The notes beneath the pieces are model-generated. The model made no database searches. It saw nothing but the letters and a program-made list of their open reading frames with translations, and was not told the DNA's origin. Source: an uncultured Granulosicoccus sp. (GTDB lineage: Bacteria; Pseudomonadota; Gammaproteobacteria; Granulosicoccales; Granulosicoccaceae). From it: 64,000 bases of DNA. The translations under genes and the position numbers were made by a program. Shown in pieces: positions 1 to 8,640 of this stretch (its first letter is position 1; every line of letters starts with the position of its first letter). The DNA is taken from NCBI GenBank assembly GCA_947499955.1, contig CANMQI010000002.1, positions 457,721 to 521,720 of the forward strand. The letters run 5' to 3'.

Positions 1-2
1 CG

Positions 3-848
3 GTGCCCTCTGATGGCCGTTTTGTCGTGGCCGACACGTCGACAGGACCCGGCAAGGGTGTCGCAGGCAAGAAGAGTCTGGAAAAGCAGCTGACCAACAC
101 CGTCGAGAGTATCAGTGAGCTTCAGCGCAAGCTGTATGCGGATGATCGTTTCTCACTGCTGCTGGTCTTTCAGGCCATGGATGCAGCCGGCAAGGACGGC
201 ACCATTCGCGCTGTCATGAGCGGTGTCAATCCGGCTGGTTGCCAGGTGTCCTCCTTCAAGAGTCCCTCCGACGAGGAGCTGGAGCACGACTGGCTGTGGC
301 GTACATCGAAGCGTCTGCCAGAACGGGGCCGGATCGGCATCTTCAATCGTAGCTACTACGAAGAAGTGCTGGCGGTTCGTGTGCATCCGGAGTACTTGAA
401 GAACCAGCGTCTGCCGCAGCCTCAACATGAGGAGTTGTGGGAGGAACGCTTCGAATCCATCCGTGATCACGAGAAGCATCTGTCACGAAATGGCACCGTG
501 GTTCTGAAGTTCTGGCTCAATGTGTCGAAGGAAGAACAGAAAAAGCGTTTCAACAAGCGCCTCAAGACACCTGAGAAATACTGGAAGTTCTCCAAGAGCG
601 ACCTGACGACTCGTGATAGCTGGGACGAATACATGCAGGCTTACGAAAGCATGTTGAACAAGACATCCACTGAGTATGCACCGTGGTTTGCCATTCCGGC
701 GGATGACAAACGGTACATGCGAGTGTGTGTGGCAGAGATCATTCAGCAGGCGCTGGAGGCTCTGCCGCTGCGTTACCCGGAGAAGGCTCCCGGGGAGATT
801 GCAAAGTTCGAAGAATACATTGCTCGTCTTGCGAGCGAGACTGATTAG
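3..848 (+). CDS. ppk2: Polyphosphate kinase 2 family protein (5' end at window edge)
   Basis: Cytoplasmic PPK2 enzymes move phosphate between polyphosphate and nucleotides (AMP, ADP or GDP). The P-loop-like motif QAMDAAGKDGT is at about residues 57-67. The second PPK2 signature FNRSYYEEVL is at about 114-123, and the basic lid with the PEKYWKFSKSD stretch is near 192-202. The single-domain length of about 280 residues fits PPK2. A GTG at position 3 is the first available start, but the gene sits at the window edge and may begin upstream. The close spacing of the kinase motifs suggests the AMP/ADP-phosphorylating subgroups, but the nucleotide preference cannot be settled by reading. No polyphosphate synthase (ppk1) or exopolyphosphatase is next to it here. 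Confidence 0.9.
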   Translation: MPSDGRFVVADTSTGPGKGVAGKKSLEKQLTNTVESISELQRKLYADDRFSLLLVFQAMDAAGKDGTIRAVMSGVNPAGCQVSSFKSPSDEELEHDWLWRTSKRLPERGRIGIFNRSYYEEVLAVRVHPEYLKNQRLPQPQHEELWEERFESIRDHEKHLSRNGTVVLKFWLNVSKEEQKKRFNKRLKTPEKYWKFSKSDLTTRDSWDEYMQAYESMLNKTSTEYAPWFAIPADDKRYMRVCVAEIIQQALEALPLRYPEKAPGEIAKFEEYIARLASETD

Positions 849-944
849 AACCGCCATGTTTCCTGTTGATGACAAGGTGGTCGGAGTCTTGCGTAGTCAC
901 TGTCGTCAAGCGAGTGCCGGGTGTGAGAACAAAGGACCTGACCA

Positions 945-1193
945 ATGAAGCAGTTGAATGTACAGCAAGCCGAAACGTTGACACCGTTGCCCGATGACAT
1001 GACGATGTGCGCAACGATTGACGAATCGGGAACCGAACACGAAATCACGGAACTCATGATTCGACGTGCCTGCGAGCAGATGGACGCTGATCAGCTATGG
1101 CCCTACGCCAGCCACAAGCTGTGTGCAACAGTACGCTCAGTGCCTACTGGCGGCGCCAGAATCATTCAGTTCAAGCCGCGCAGCGTCAACTAG
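945..1193 (+). CDS. Small hypothetical protein (82 aa)
   Basis: Function not recognised. ATG is preceded by AAGGA at 8 bases, a good ribosome binding site, which argues that this is a real gene. The protein is soluble with no signal peptide or membrane segment. It has an acidic N-terminal half and a basic C-terminus ending in KPRSVN. Two cysteines (in MTMCAT and RRACEQ) and a third in HKLCAT are present, without a clear metal motif. It follows the PPK2 gene by 96 bases on the same strand and could be co-transcribed. It is closed by two tandem hairpins. Confidence 0.6.
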   Translation: MKQLNVQQAETLTPLPDDMTMCATIDESGTEHEITELMIRRACEQMDADQLWPYASHKLCATVRSVPTGGARIIQFKPRSVN

Positions 1194-1204
1194 TCGGAAG
1201 TAGG

Positions 1205-1247
1205 CAGCCTGTAACAGGCTGAAGGTTGCAGGCGGCAAGGTTGCCGC
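1205..1247 (+). terminator. Tandem hairpins after the small gene
   Basis: Two inverted repeats lie just after the stop at 1193. CAGCCTG-TAA-CAGGCTG occupies 1205-1221 and GCGGCAA-GG-TTGCCGC occupies 1232-1247. Neither is followed by a T tract, so intrinsic termination is uncertain. They may instead protect the 3' end or act with Rho. They sit between the rightward ppk2 unit and the leftward gsp operon. Confidence 0.35.
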
Positions 1248-1363
1248 TTCGCGCATCCACAGAAGGACAGGGCAGAGAACCACGGCACAAGGACCAGGGC
1301 ATGGGAGCCGGTCTCGAGGATTGATGTCGATCTGCCGGGCCGCCGCAAGAGGGGCCCGCCGGA

Positions 1364-2608
1364 TCAGTTGACCAGCTGGTTCATCTCGAAGATTGGCAAC
1401 AGGATGCCAAGCACGATTGTCAGAACCACACCACCCATTATCAGGATGACCACGGGCTCGAACAGGCCAAGGAATATCGCCATCAGAGAGTTGAGTTCTC
1501 GTTCCTGATGGGCTGCTGCCTTTTCCAGCATGCTGTCCAGCTGACCGGATGATTCACCACTGGCAATCAGGTGCAGCAGCATCGGTGGAAAATACCCGGT
1601 TCTCTCCAGTGCACCACTGAGTGTTGATCCCTCGCGCACCTGAACCGCTGCATTGTTCACCGCCTTGCGCATCGGCCGGTTGGTGATGACCTGAGAGCCG
1701 ATGTCCAGCGCTTCCAGGACCGGCACACCACTGGCGGCAAGGATGCTCAGCGTTCTGGCGAACTGAGCGGTGTTGAATCCACGAATCAGTTTCTTGAACA
1801 GAGGCAGCTTCAGCAACCAGCCGTGTATGCGGGTCTTGAAGGCCTCGTTGCGCATGGCGCGTTTGAAGGCGATGACCACCACAAAGCCGACACCGACGAC
1901 CAGCACACCGTACTGCCGGACGAAGGCGCTGGCAGACAGCATGGCCTGGGTCAGGGCGGGTAGCTCCTGGTCCATGCCTTCGAATACCTGAACCACCTGT
2001 GGCACCACGTAGGCCAGCAGAAAGCCGACGATGAGAATGGAGGCCACGACCAGTACGCTGGGGTAGATCAGAGCCTTCTTGACGGTGGCATTGGCCACTT
2101 GACGCTCTTCGGTGTAGTCCGCCAGACGCTCCAGCACGGCATCCAGATGGCCGGATTGTTCGCCGGCGGCAACGGTTGCCTGATAGATCTCGGGAAATAC
2201 CTTGGGGTAGTCCGCCAGAGCAGCAGCAAAGCTGTGACCTTCGAGCACCTTGGCGCGAACGGACAGCAGCAGGGACTTGATGCGTGGTTTTTCGGTTTGC
2301 TGGCTGACCGCAGACAGCGATTCTTCCAGTGGCGTGCCGGCCGCACTCAGCGTGGCAATCTGCCGTGTCAGCAAGGCCAGATCATTGGTCTTGATGCCAC
2401 CACGAAAGGTTGGTGTCGAGTTGCGTGGGCCGGCTTTTTCACCCGCCTTGCGTTTCCTGCGGTTGCGCCCGGAGGTCTCGGAGACTTCCAGCGGCGTCAG
2501 ACTTTGCTGGCGCAGTAGCTGCCGCGCCAGACGCGCCGTATCGGCTTCGAGAACGCCCTTTTTTTCTCGCCCGCGCGCATCCAGCGCCAGGTATTCAAAA
2601 GCGGCCAT
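1364..2608 (-). CDS. gspF: Type II secretion inner-membrane platform protein GspF
   Basis: GspF is the polytopic platform protein of the type II secretion system. It links the GspE ATPase to pseudopilus assembly in the inner membrane. The 414-residue length is typical. The N-terminus MAAFEYLALDARGREKKGV is the classic GspF start, followed by two homologous T2SSF domains (about 75-200 and 280-400). Membrane segments are near 175-200, 225-245 and 380-405. It begins at the TGATG overlap with the gspE stop and is therefore translationally coupled. It is the last gene of this gsp operon: gspG and the other pseudopilins do not follow, which is unusual. Confidence 0.95.
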   Translation of the reverse strand: MAAFEYLALDARGREKKGVLEADTARLARQLLRQQSLTPLEVSETSGRNRRKRKAGEKAGPRNSTPTFRGGIKTNDLALLTRQIATLSAAGTPLEESLSAVSQQTEKPRIKSLLLSVRAKVLEGHSFAAALADYPKVFPEIYQATVAAGEQSGHLDAVLERLADYTEERQVANATVKKALIYPSVLVVASILIVGFLLAYVVPQVVQVFEGMDQELPALTQAMLSASAFVRQYGVLVVGVGFVVVIAFKRAMRNEAFKTRIHGWLLKLPLFKKLIRGFNTAQFARTLSILAASGVPVLEALDIGSQVITNRPMRKAVNNAAVQVREGSTLSGALERTGYFPPMLLHLIASGESSGQLDSMLEKAAAHQERELNSLMAIFLGLFEPVVILIMGGVVLTIVLGILLPIFEMNQLVN

Positions 2609-4206
2609 CAGCCCTCTCGGGTCACGCGCAGAACTTCTTCAAGTGACGTCTTGCCGTCAAGGACCAGCCGCATGCCATCAGCCGTAATGCCGGGGCTGAT
2701 CGTTCGGGCATAGCGCTCCATCTCCATTTCAGACCCTCCCTCGTGAATCATGCCGCGAATGGTCTCATCGACCAGGACTACCTCATAGATACCCTGACGT
2801 CCGGAATAACCGGTATGTCCGCATCGTTCACAACCGTGCGGCTCACACATGTGATGCGCCATGTCGGCAGTTGTCTTCAGAGAATCGAGTTCTGCCGGAG
2901 TGGGTGTGTGTGGACGCTTGCATTCGGGACACAGTACTCGCACCAGTCGTTGCGCGACCAGTCCGACCAGACTCGAGGAGAGCAGAAAGGGTTCCACCCC
3001 CATGTCACGCAGTCGGGTAATGGCGCCAATGGCGGTGTTGGTATGCAGGGTCGACAGAACCAGATGGCCCGTCAATGATGCCTGAACCGCAATTTCCGCC
3101 GTCTCGGTATCACGAATCTCACCGATCATGACGATGTCCGGATCCTGCCGCAGTATGGCTCGCAGGCCGCGGGCGAAATCCAGATCCACCTTGGTGTTGA
3201 CTTGTGTCTGACCGATACCGTCGATGTAGTACTCGATGGGGTCCTCGACAGTGAGGATGGTGTATCGGCTGGTATTGAGCTTGGCCAGGGCCGCGTACAG
3301 GGTCGTGGTCTTGCCCGAACCGGTAGGGCCGGTTACCAGAACGATGCCGTGAGACAGCCCCAGGCTCTTCTGCAGATCCTTCAGGGCGCCGGGTGGCATG
3401 CCCAGATGTTCAAGATCGAGACGACCCGCCTGCTTGTCCAGCAATCGTAGTACGACTCGTTCGCCGTGGCCGGAGGGCAGGGTGGATACTCGCACATCGA
3501 CCGGACGGCCCGCCACGCGCAGACTGATGCGACCATCCTGCGGCAGGCGGCGTTCGGCAATGTCCAGCTTGGCCATGACCTTCAGTCGTGAAATGACCAT
3601 GGGGGCAATGGCGCGGGGCGGCTCAAGCAATTTCTGCATGACGCCATCTACCCGGTAGCGTACAGCCAGGCGTTTTTCAAAGGGTTCGATATGGATGTCG
3701 GATGCCTGCTTGCGCACGGCCTCCGTCAACATGGCGTTGATCAGGCGGATGACCGGCGCGTCATCGGTGGATTCCAGCAGATCCTCTGGCTCTGGCAGGG
3801 CCTGAGCCAGCTGTGCCAGATCCATGTCGTCATCGAAGTCATCCATGATGTCGATGGCCTGGCCGGTCTCGCCTTCATAGTGGCGAGTCAGCCGTGCATC
3901 GAAATCATCTGCGCTGACAGGATCCATGACCAGTGCCCGGCCCGCCTTGCGGCGCGCTTCGGTCAGCGCGCTCAGAGGCACACCGGGTCGATGGACCAGT
4001 AGGAGATCACCCTTGGCATTGAGCTCCAGGATCACGCCATGGCGCTTGGCGAAGGTATAGGGCAGATCCGTATAGGTCAGCTCGACACCGGTTTCCAGTG
4101 TCTTGCTGGTCAGGCTGCGCGTCGCATCCTGATCGGTCTCTTCGCCAATGAGCGTGCTGTCGGAGAGATCGCCGACATCAATGAAATCTGCTGAAGAAGT
4201 CACCAT
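2608..4206 (-). CDS. gspE: Type II secretion ATPase GspE
   Basis: This hexameric cytoplasmic ATPase powers pseudopilus growth for protein secretion across the outer membrane. Walker A GPTGSGKT is at residues 293-300 and the Walker B/His-box region IVMIGEIRD is near 358-366. The Asp-box is also intact (TVEDPIEY, about 319-326). A zinc-binding C-terminal insert has Cys426, Cys429, Cys459 and Cys462. The N-terminal 150 residues (GspE N1-like) include an acidic linker (DDFDDDMD). The gene lies 2 bases after gspD and overlaps gspF by one base. The zinc cysteines set it apart from the PilB/PilT relatives. Confidence 0.96.
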   Translation of the reverse strand: MVTSSADFIDVGDLSDSTLIGEETDQDATRSLTSKTLETGVELTYTDLPYTFAKRHGVILELNAKGDLLLVHRPGVPLSALTEARRKAGRALVMDPVSADDFDARLTRHYEGETGQAIDIMDDFDDDMDLAQLAQALPEPEDLLESTDDAPVIRLINAMLTEAVRKQASDIHIEPFEKRLAVRYRVDGVMQKLLEPPRAIAPMVISRLKVMAKLDIAERRLPQDGRISLRVAGRPVDVRVSTLPSGHGERVVLRLLDKQAGRLDLEHLGMPPGALKDLQKSLGLSHGIVLVTGPTGSGKTTTLYAALAKLNTSRYTILTVEDPIEYYIDGIGQTQVNTKVDLDFARGLRAILRQDPDIVMIGEIRDTETAEIAVQASLTGHLVLSTLHTNTAIGAITRLRDMGVEPFLLSSSLVGLVAQRLVRVLCPECKRPHTPTPAELDSLKTTADMAHHMCEPHGCERCGHTGYSGRQGIYEVVLVDETIRGMIHEGGSEMEMERYARTISPGITADGMRLVLDGKTSLEEVLRVTREG

Positions 4207-4208
4207 GT

Positions 4209-6428
4209 CTACCGTGATGTTGTGTCGGACTGCGGAGTCTGGTTGGCTACATCGCTACCGGCGTCCAGGCTGGCCCGGGCAGGCAGGGTTGCCGGTACAG
4301 ACTGCGGGTTTGTAACGCCTGTTGCATCGGAGGTCGGCAGGATCGTATTCAACTTGCCATTCCGGTTATCGACACGCTTGCCCTCGAAGTACAGGTGCAG
4401 ATCGGGCAGGACGGGACGACCGTCACTGATATACGACTCATCCTGTTCGAACTGACCCAGTTGAGCAGCTCTCAGATCGTCGTACTTGCTCCGGCTGTAG
4501 AAGTCCGCCGATTCCGGGTTGCGCAGTATCGTCGGGTGCAGGAAAACCATGAGGTTGCGCTTGGATTTGCTGTTGGTGCGATAGCGAAACAGACTGCCGA
4601 GCAGGGGGATGTCGCCCAGAAAGGGGACCTTGCTGCGTGAATCATTGATCTTGTCATCCATCAGACCACCCAGTACCAGCGTCTGGCCATCTTCCACCAG
4701 CACGGTGGTCTTGATGGATCGCTTGTTGGTCGTGATATCCGATGCGCCGGTGATCGCCGTTGTGCTGACATCGGAGACTTCCTGCTCGATCTCCATCTTG
4801 ATGTTGTCGCCTTCATTGATCTGCGGCTTCACCTTGAGGCTGATACCCACATCCTGACGCTCGATGGTCTGGAAGGGATTGTCATTGGCCGAGGACAGTT
4901 GCTGACCGGTCACGAACGGTACGTTCTGGCCGACCACGATCTCGGCTTCCTGATTGTCCATGGTGACAAGCGTCGGTGTGGACAGGATGTTGTTGTCCGT
5001 ATCGGAGGCAATGGCGGAGAGCAGAAAACCGAAATTCACGCCATCCGAACCGAAGCGTCCCAGAGCCAGAGAGAGTCCCTGACTCAGACTGGCGCCTTCA
5101 CTGGCAAGGGTGCCGATCAGTGCCTGAGTCGCACCCCCCAGGTTGGTATAGGCAGCAGGACGATTGCTGTCGGTGCCGTCCACCGCGAAGTTGACGCCCA
5201 GTTGAGAGCTGTTGTCCGTGGTCAGTTCGGCAATGATGGCTTCCACCAGAACCTGAGCCCGGCGAATGTCCAGTTGTTCGACAACGGCCAGAATGCTGCG
5301 CATCTCATCAGGTGGGGCTGTGATGATCAGGGCATTGGTATCTTCATCGGCCTGGATATCGACATTGGGTCGGTCGGAATCCTGGGTGGCGCGTCTGATC
5401 AGAGATGCCGTGGGTACCTGAGGTGCCGGTGCGCCACCAGCGTCGGTCTGTGGTGCTGCTGCCGTGGAGCCACCGCCCGATGAGTCATCGCTGCTGGTAC
5501 CAATGAGCGCCTGGCCAGCGGAGACGCCGGTCAGGATGGCCAGAAGATCGGCTGCGTTGGCATAACGCAGATAGACCACGCGTGTATTACCGCCAGACTC
5601 GACCGGCGTGTCCAGATTCATGATGATGCCGCGTGTACGAGCACGGGCAGAGGGGTCGCCGCTGAGCAGAATGCTGTTGGTTCGTTCATCGGCTGCGAAA
5701 CGCACCGTGCCCGGCGTTCCACTGGCCTGTCCACCACCACTTTGCAGAGACTGCATGATGCGGATGATTTCGCTGGCGGAGGCATGTCCGAGGCGCACGA
5801 CTTCCACTTCATCATTATCAGGGCGGTCGATGCCCTTGATGATGTCGATCAGCCGTTGAATATTGGACGCTCTGTCCGTCACGATCAGGGTATTGGATGA
5901 GGCGTATGCCGCCAGATGTCCTTGTTGCGGTACCAGAGGACGCAGAATGGGCACTAGCTGAGCGGCTGGCACGTTTTCTACCTTGATCACTTGTGTGACG
6001 AGTTGGTCGGATGCGCTGTTATCCGCGCTGAAGGCCGGTACCGGGCCCTGCTTTGCGTTGACATCGGGCACGATCTTGATCAGATCGCCACTGGGCACGG
6101 CGGCATAACCGTGAACCTGCAACACGGAAAGAAAGGTTTCGTACAGTTCCTGGGAATTCAGCGGGGTGCTCGAGATGACGGTGACTCGTGCCTTGACCCG
6201 GGGATCCACCACGAAATTGCGGCCTGACTGGCGTGATACTGTTTGAATCAGCGAGTGTATGTCCGCGTTTTTCAGGTTCAGTGTGAATGTGCCTTCCTGC
6301 GCCTGCACCGGTGTTGCCACGCCGGTCAGGGCGATGGTTCCGGTGAAGGCTGCCGTGGTTGCCACTATCGAGGCACGCAGGGCCAGAGCCGGTATCAGTT
6401 GAGGATTGGACCGATTAAACATTGTCAT
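4209..6428 (-). CDS. gspD: Type II secretion secretin GspD
   Basis: GspD is the outer-membrane secretin ring through which folded proteins leave the periplasm. At 739 residues it fits the family. It has a signal peptide ending near VATPVQA-QEG (about residue 43), then an N0 domain and N1-N3 repeats (with the VVDPRV and NTLIVTDRASNIQRL elements). A Ser/Gly/Ala-rich insert (SSDDSSGGGSTAAAP) interrupts the N3 region. The secretin beta-domain is around 400-640, with VPFLGDIPLLGSLFR near its end and the FLHPTILR motif. The roughly 100-residue C-terminal tail could be a pilotin-binding S-domain. There is no lipobox. It is co-transcribed after gspC. Confidence 0.96.
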   Translation of the reverse strand: MTMFNRSNPQLIPALALRASIVATTAAFTGTIALTGVATPVQAQEGTFTLNLKNADIHSLIQTVSRQSGRNFVVDPRVKARVTVISSTPLNSQELYETFLSVLQVHGYAAVPSGDLIKIVPDVNAKQGPVPAFSADNSASDQLVTQVIKVENVPAAQLVPILRPLVPQQGHLAAYASSNTLIVTDRASNIQRLIDIIKGIDRPDNDEVEVVRLGHASASEIIRIMQSLQSGGGQASGTPGTVRFAADERTNSILLSGDPSARARTRGIIMNLDTPVESGGNTRVVYLRYANAADLLAILTGVSAGQALIGTSSDDSSGGGSTAAAPQTDAGGAPAPQVPTASLIRRATQDSDRPNVDIQADEDTNALIITAPPDEMRSILAVVEQLDIRRAQVLVEAIIAELTTDNSSQLGVNFAVDGTDSNRPAAYTNLGGATQALIGTLASEGASLSQGLSLALGRFGSDGVNFGFLLSAIASDTDNNILSTPTLVTMDNQEAEIVVGQNVPFVTGQQLSSANDNPFQTIERQDVGISLKVKPQINEGDNIKMEIEQEVSDVSTTAITGASDITTNKRSIKTTVLVEDGQTLVLGGLMDDKINDSRSKVPFLGDIPLLGSLFRYRTNSKSKRNLMVFLHPTILRNPESADFYSRSKYDDLRAAQLGQFEQDESYISDGRPVLPDLHLYFEGKRVDNRNGKLNTILPTSDATGVTNPQSVPATLPARASLDAGSDVANQTPQSDTTSR

Positions 6429-6498
6429 TGAGAGCCGGAAGCTGTTCGCTGAGTGTAGCCGTAAAGACGCATAGGTGGTAAGTCAGGGCCGTTAGCCG

Positions 6499-7404
6499 CT
6501 ATTGAGCCAGCGAAATTGAAATAGGGACCTCGACACCATCGCGCAGTATCGTGACGTCGAGACTTTCCGCCTTCACCGCGTTGCGTAGTGCACGAATTCC
6601 CTGTTTTTGACTGTTGAGCTGGATATTGTTGACACTGGTGATGACGTCACCGGCAACAATGCCCTGTGCTTCCAGTATCTCGGGGTTCTGCTTGGGGGTA
6701 ATACGGTAACCGACCAGCTTGCCGTTCTCCTGGTAGGGTTCTGCAGCGACGACTCGACCCAGCATGGAAGGGTTGCGTGCCAGTGTATCGCGCAGTTCGC
6801 GCGGGTTGCTGGGCAGCTCAACCGGCTGCCCCGACTCTGCATTCTGATTCTGGCTGCGGCTGCTGGCACTCTCGATCGGGCGTGTCGCTATCGGTTGAAC
6901 ATTCTCGGGCAGCATCAGCTTTTCCAGCTTGCCGCGATTGCGCAGCACGACATGGTCAGGGTAGACGGCTTCCAGTGAGGTTTCACCACTGATCTTGTCG
7001 CCGATGCCGTAGGCATTCTGCTCGGCCGAACCGGCGCTGATGATGGCGATGGCGTATTCCTGGGGCTCGTAGGCAAATACGCCTGCCAGCTGCAGATTGA
7101 GACTGGTGTTCTTGATGGGTTCCTGTGCCTTGGGGGCTTCAACTGCAACAGGCTTCTTGCTGGCATCACCAAACAGGTGGATCGCAGAAATCGCCCGGGC
7201 CAGTTCCGTCGGGCCGGGAGCATTGTTGCTGATGGCTCTGACCGGACCGGCTTCTGCCAGTGGGGCAGGCGCGGGTTGTGGTAACAATTTGACAGTGATC
7301 ATGGCCAACGCCACGCCGACACCTGCAACCAGCAAGGTGTTGGTGATGCGCGGCAGACGCGCACTCTTGTCGGACATCGTCATTGATGACGCAGTCGCAC
7401 TCAT
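6499..7404 (-). CDS. gspC: Type II secretion protein GspC (PDZ type)
   Basis: GspC is the inner-membrane clamp that joins the platform to the secretin and helps choose substrates. One membrane segment is near residues 21-42 (LLVAGVGVALAMITVKLLP). An HR domain follows (about 80-165, with NLQLAGVFAYEPQEYAIAI), and a C-terminal PDZ domain lies near 210-300 (GYRITPKQNPEILEAQGIVAGDVI). I chose ATG 7404 because AGGA lies 9 bases upstream and it puts the membrane segment near the N-terminus; a longer frame to 7491 is open. It is the first gene of the gspCDEF operon and sits 70 bases before gspD. Confidence 0.92.
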   Translation of the reverse strand: MSATASSMTMSDKSARLPRITNTLLVAGVGVALAMITVKLLPQPAPAPLAEAGPVRAISNNAPGPTELARAISAIHLFGDASKKPVAVEAPKAQEPIKNTSLNLQLAGVFAYEPQEYAIAIISAGSAEQNAYGIGDKISGETSLEAVYPDHVVLRNRGKLEKLMLPENVQPIATRPIESASSRSQNQNAESGQPVELPSNPRELRDTLARNPSMLGRVVAAEPYQENGKLVGYRITPKQNPEILEAQGIVAGDVITSVNNIQLNSQKQGIRALRNAVKAESLDVTILRDGVEVPISISLAQ

Positions 7405-7793
7405 GATTGTGAATCCTGATAGGGGTCTGAAGTGAGGCGTTTTGCCAAAGACGAAACTAGTGTGGACAAATTGACCTCTTTTCGAGCGCAAGGTTCGTTG
7501 GAACTAACAAGGTGTGCGCAGTGTAACGCCTGACGTTGTCGTCGCAACTCGGTAGACACGGAAACACTAACAATATTGAAGCCAATACGCGCGTCTGTCA
7601 TGTCAAATTGATGACGATACGGGAAGGCCGATGGATCAATGAGTCGTTGCTGATTGATGCCGGGGGAGCGTTCGTGTCGAGAGAGCCAGTCTCCGAGGTC
7701 GGCGGGGCCTCGTCTTGGAGGTCGCGAGGGTCTTCATCGCGGTACGACCCGGACAATCATGAGTCCGGGTCGAGAGGTGTAGACGGTAACCCG
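7405..7793. other. Intergenic region between gspC and the HU gene
   Basis: The region should contain the leftward gspC promoter and the 3' end of the HU transcript. The only clear structure is the perfect hairpin at 7745-7772. No convincing small gene was found; a rightward frame that crosses it runs into the antisense of the HU gene. Confidence 0.5.
7745..7772 (-). terminator. Perfect hairpin downstream of the HU gene
   Basis: CGACCCGGAC and GTCCGGGTCG form a 10-bp perfect stem around an 8-base loop, 22 bases after the HU stop codon. There is no T tract on either side, so it may be a Rho-aided terminator or an RNA-stability element rather than a textbook intrinsic terminator. Confidence 0.4.
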
Positions 7794-8306
7794 TTACACC
7801 ATGTCTTTCAGGTTCTTCAGAGGAGTGACCTTGACGACCTTGCGAGCTGGTTTTGCCTTGAAGGTGGTTTCTTCACCCGTGAATGGGTTGATACCTTTTC
7901 GGGCTCGGGTAGCTGGACGCTTGTTGACGCGAATCTTCATCAGGCCGGGGACGCTGAATGTGCCAGGTCCGCGTGGCTTGAGGTTTTCCTGAATCATGTC
8001 GTTCAGCGCATCGAATACCGAGATGACCTGCTTGCGGCTCAGTTCTGTTGTCTCGGCAATGGATGCCAGGATTTCAGATTTGGTCGGTGGCTTCTTCACG
8101 CCGCCAGCAACAGCTGGTGATGCTTTCTTTTTCGCGACAGGGGTTTTCTTCGCGACCGGTACCTTCTTGGCGGTTGCTTTCTTGGCGGTTGCTTTCTTTG
8201 CAGTCGCTTTCTTGGCTGTTGCCTTCTTTGCAACGGCTTTCTTGGCAACGGCTTTCTTCTTCGCTACCGGTACTTTCTTGGCTACTGCTTTTTTCTTTGC
8301 CGCCAT
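7794..8306 (-). CDS. HU-family DNA-binding protein with lysine-rich histone H1-like N-terminal tail
   Basis: This nucleoid protein has two parts. Residues 1-75 are almost wholly Lys, Ala, Thr, Val and Pro, built on repeated AKKAT/AKKAV/AKKVP units like the tails of eukaryotic histone H1. Residues 76-170 form an HU/IHF fold with the family motif GINPFTGEETTFKAKPARK in the DNA-binding arm, and KPPTKSEILASIAE starts the first helix. The HU core would bend DNA as a dimer, and the tail would add non-specific, compacting contacts. Lysine-rich HU extensions are known in other bacteria (for example Deinococcus N-terminal tails), so the type is known but the role here is inferred. It is a single-gene unit with structured DNA both upstream and downstream. 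Confidence 0.9.
   Translation of the reverse strand: MAAKKKAVAKKVPVAKKKAVAKKAVAKKATAKKATAKKATAKKATAKKVPVAKKTPVAKKKASPAVAGGVKKPPTKSEILASIAETTELSRKQVISVFDALNDMIQENLKPRGPGTFSVPGLMKIRVNKRPATRARKGINPFTGEETTFKAKPARKVVKVTPLKNLKDMV
8165..8250 (-). repeat. Tandem pentapeptide-coding repeat in the HU tail
   Basis: About four to five near-identical 15-bp units encode AKKAT in a row. The coding DNA repeats as well as the protein (the string cttggcggttgctttc recurs with few changes). Such a tract could gain or lose units by slippage without a frameshift. Confidence 0.7.
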
Positions 8307-8640
8307 GTGTGATTCCTCTGCTTGCGGTTGACTTGAATTGTTAGTGCTCGAAACAACGGTAGGGGCTGGATTCAGTGATTCTTACCATCGTACAAAACGC
8401 GCGAAAAGTAACACAGTTGTCGCGCCATAGTCAGCACTTATAGACCAATAAGCGCAAAAAACCCTGTATTTACAGCAAAAAATATCACTTGCAGTCAAAA
8501 AAAGCTGTATTTACAGGGTAATTCGGGAACAGCAGACGCGATCCCGAGCATGTCATGAGAGAGACGTTGGCAGGTCGACAGGATGACTGTTCAGGCAATT
8601 TCCGATCACCCGACAAGCTGTGTCGTTGATGAAAATGCCT
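8307..8640. other. Intergenic region upstream of the HU gene
   Basis: An AT-rich stretch (about 8385-8525) between yggT and the HU gene, both leftward. It should carry the HU promoter and the end of the yggT transcript. It contains the paired CTGTATTTACAG elements described separately. No tRNA, small ORF with a ribosome binding site or T-tailed hairpin was found. Confidence 0.5.
8461..8520. promoter_or_regulatory. Twin 12-bp operator-like elements, 41 bp apart
   Basis: CTGTATTTACAG occurs exactly at 8464-8475 and again at 8505-8516. Each copy has CTGTA/TACAG inverted arms. The outer flanks are also mirror images (ACC before the first, GGT after the second), so the whole block is a larger inverted repeat. 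The 41-bp spacing is close to four helical turns, as expected for two dimers bound to one face of the DNA with looping. It lies about 155-215 bp before the HU start. The protein that would bind is unknown. Confidence 0.45.

Noticed and set aside
1336..1358. CGGGCC...GGCCCG repeat just after the gspF stop as the gsp terminator
   Set aside because: The stem is only 6 bp with a long loop and no T tract, too weak to list.
7536..8120. 194-residue rightward frame over the HU gene
   Set aside because: It is antisense to the HU fold and runs through the hairpin, with no ribosome binding site.
8464..8516. LexA (SOS) boxes
   Set aside because: The elements have CTGT-N4-ACAG. The gammaproteobacterial LexA site needs CTGT-N8-ACAG.
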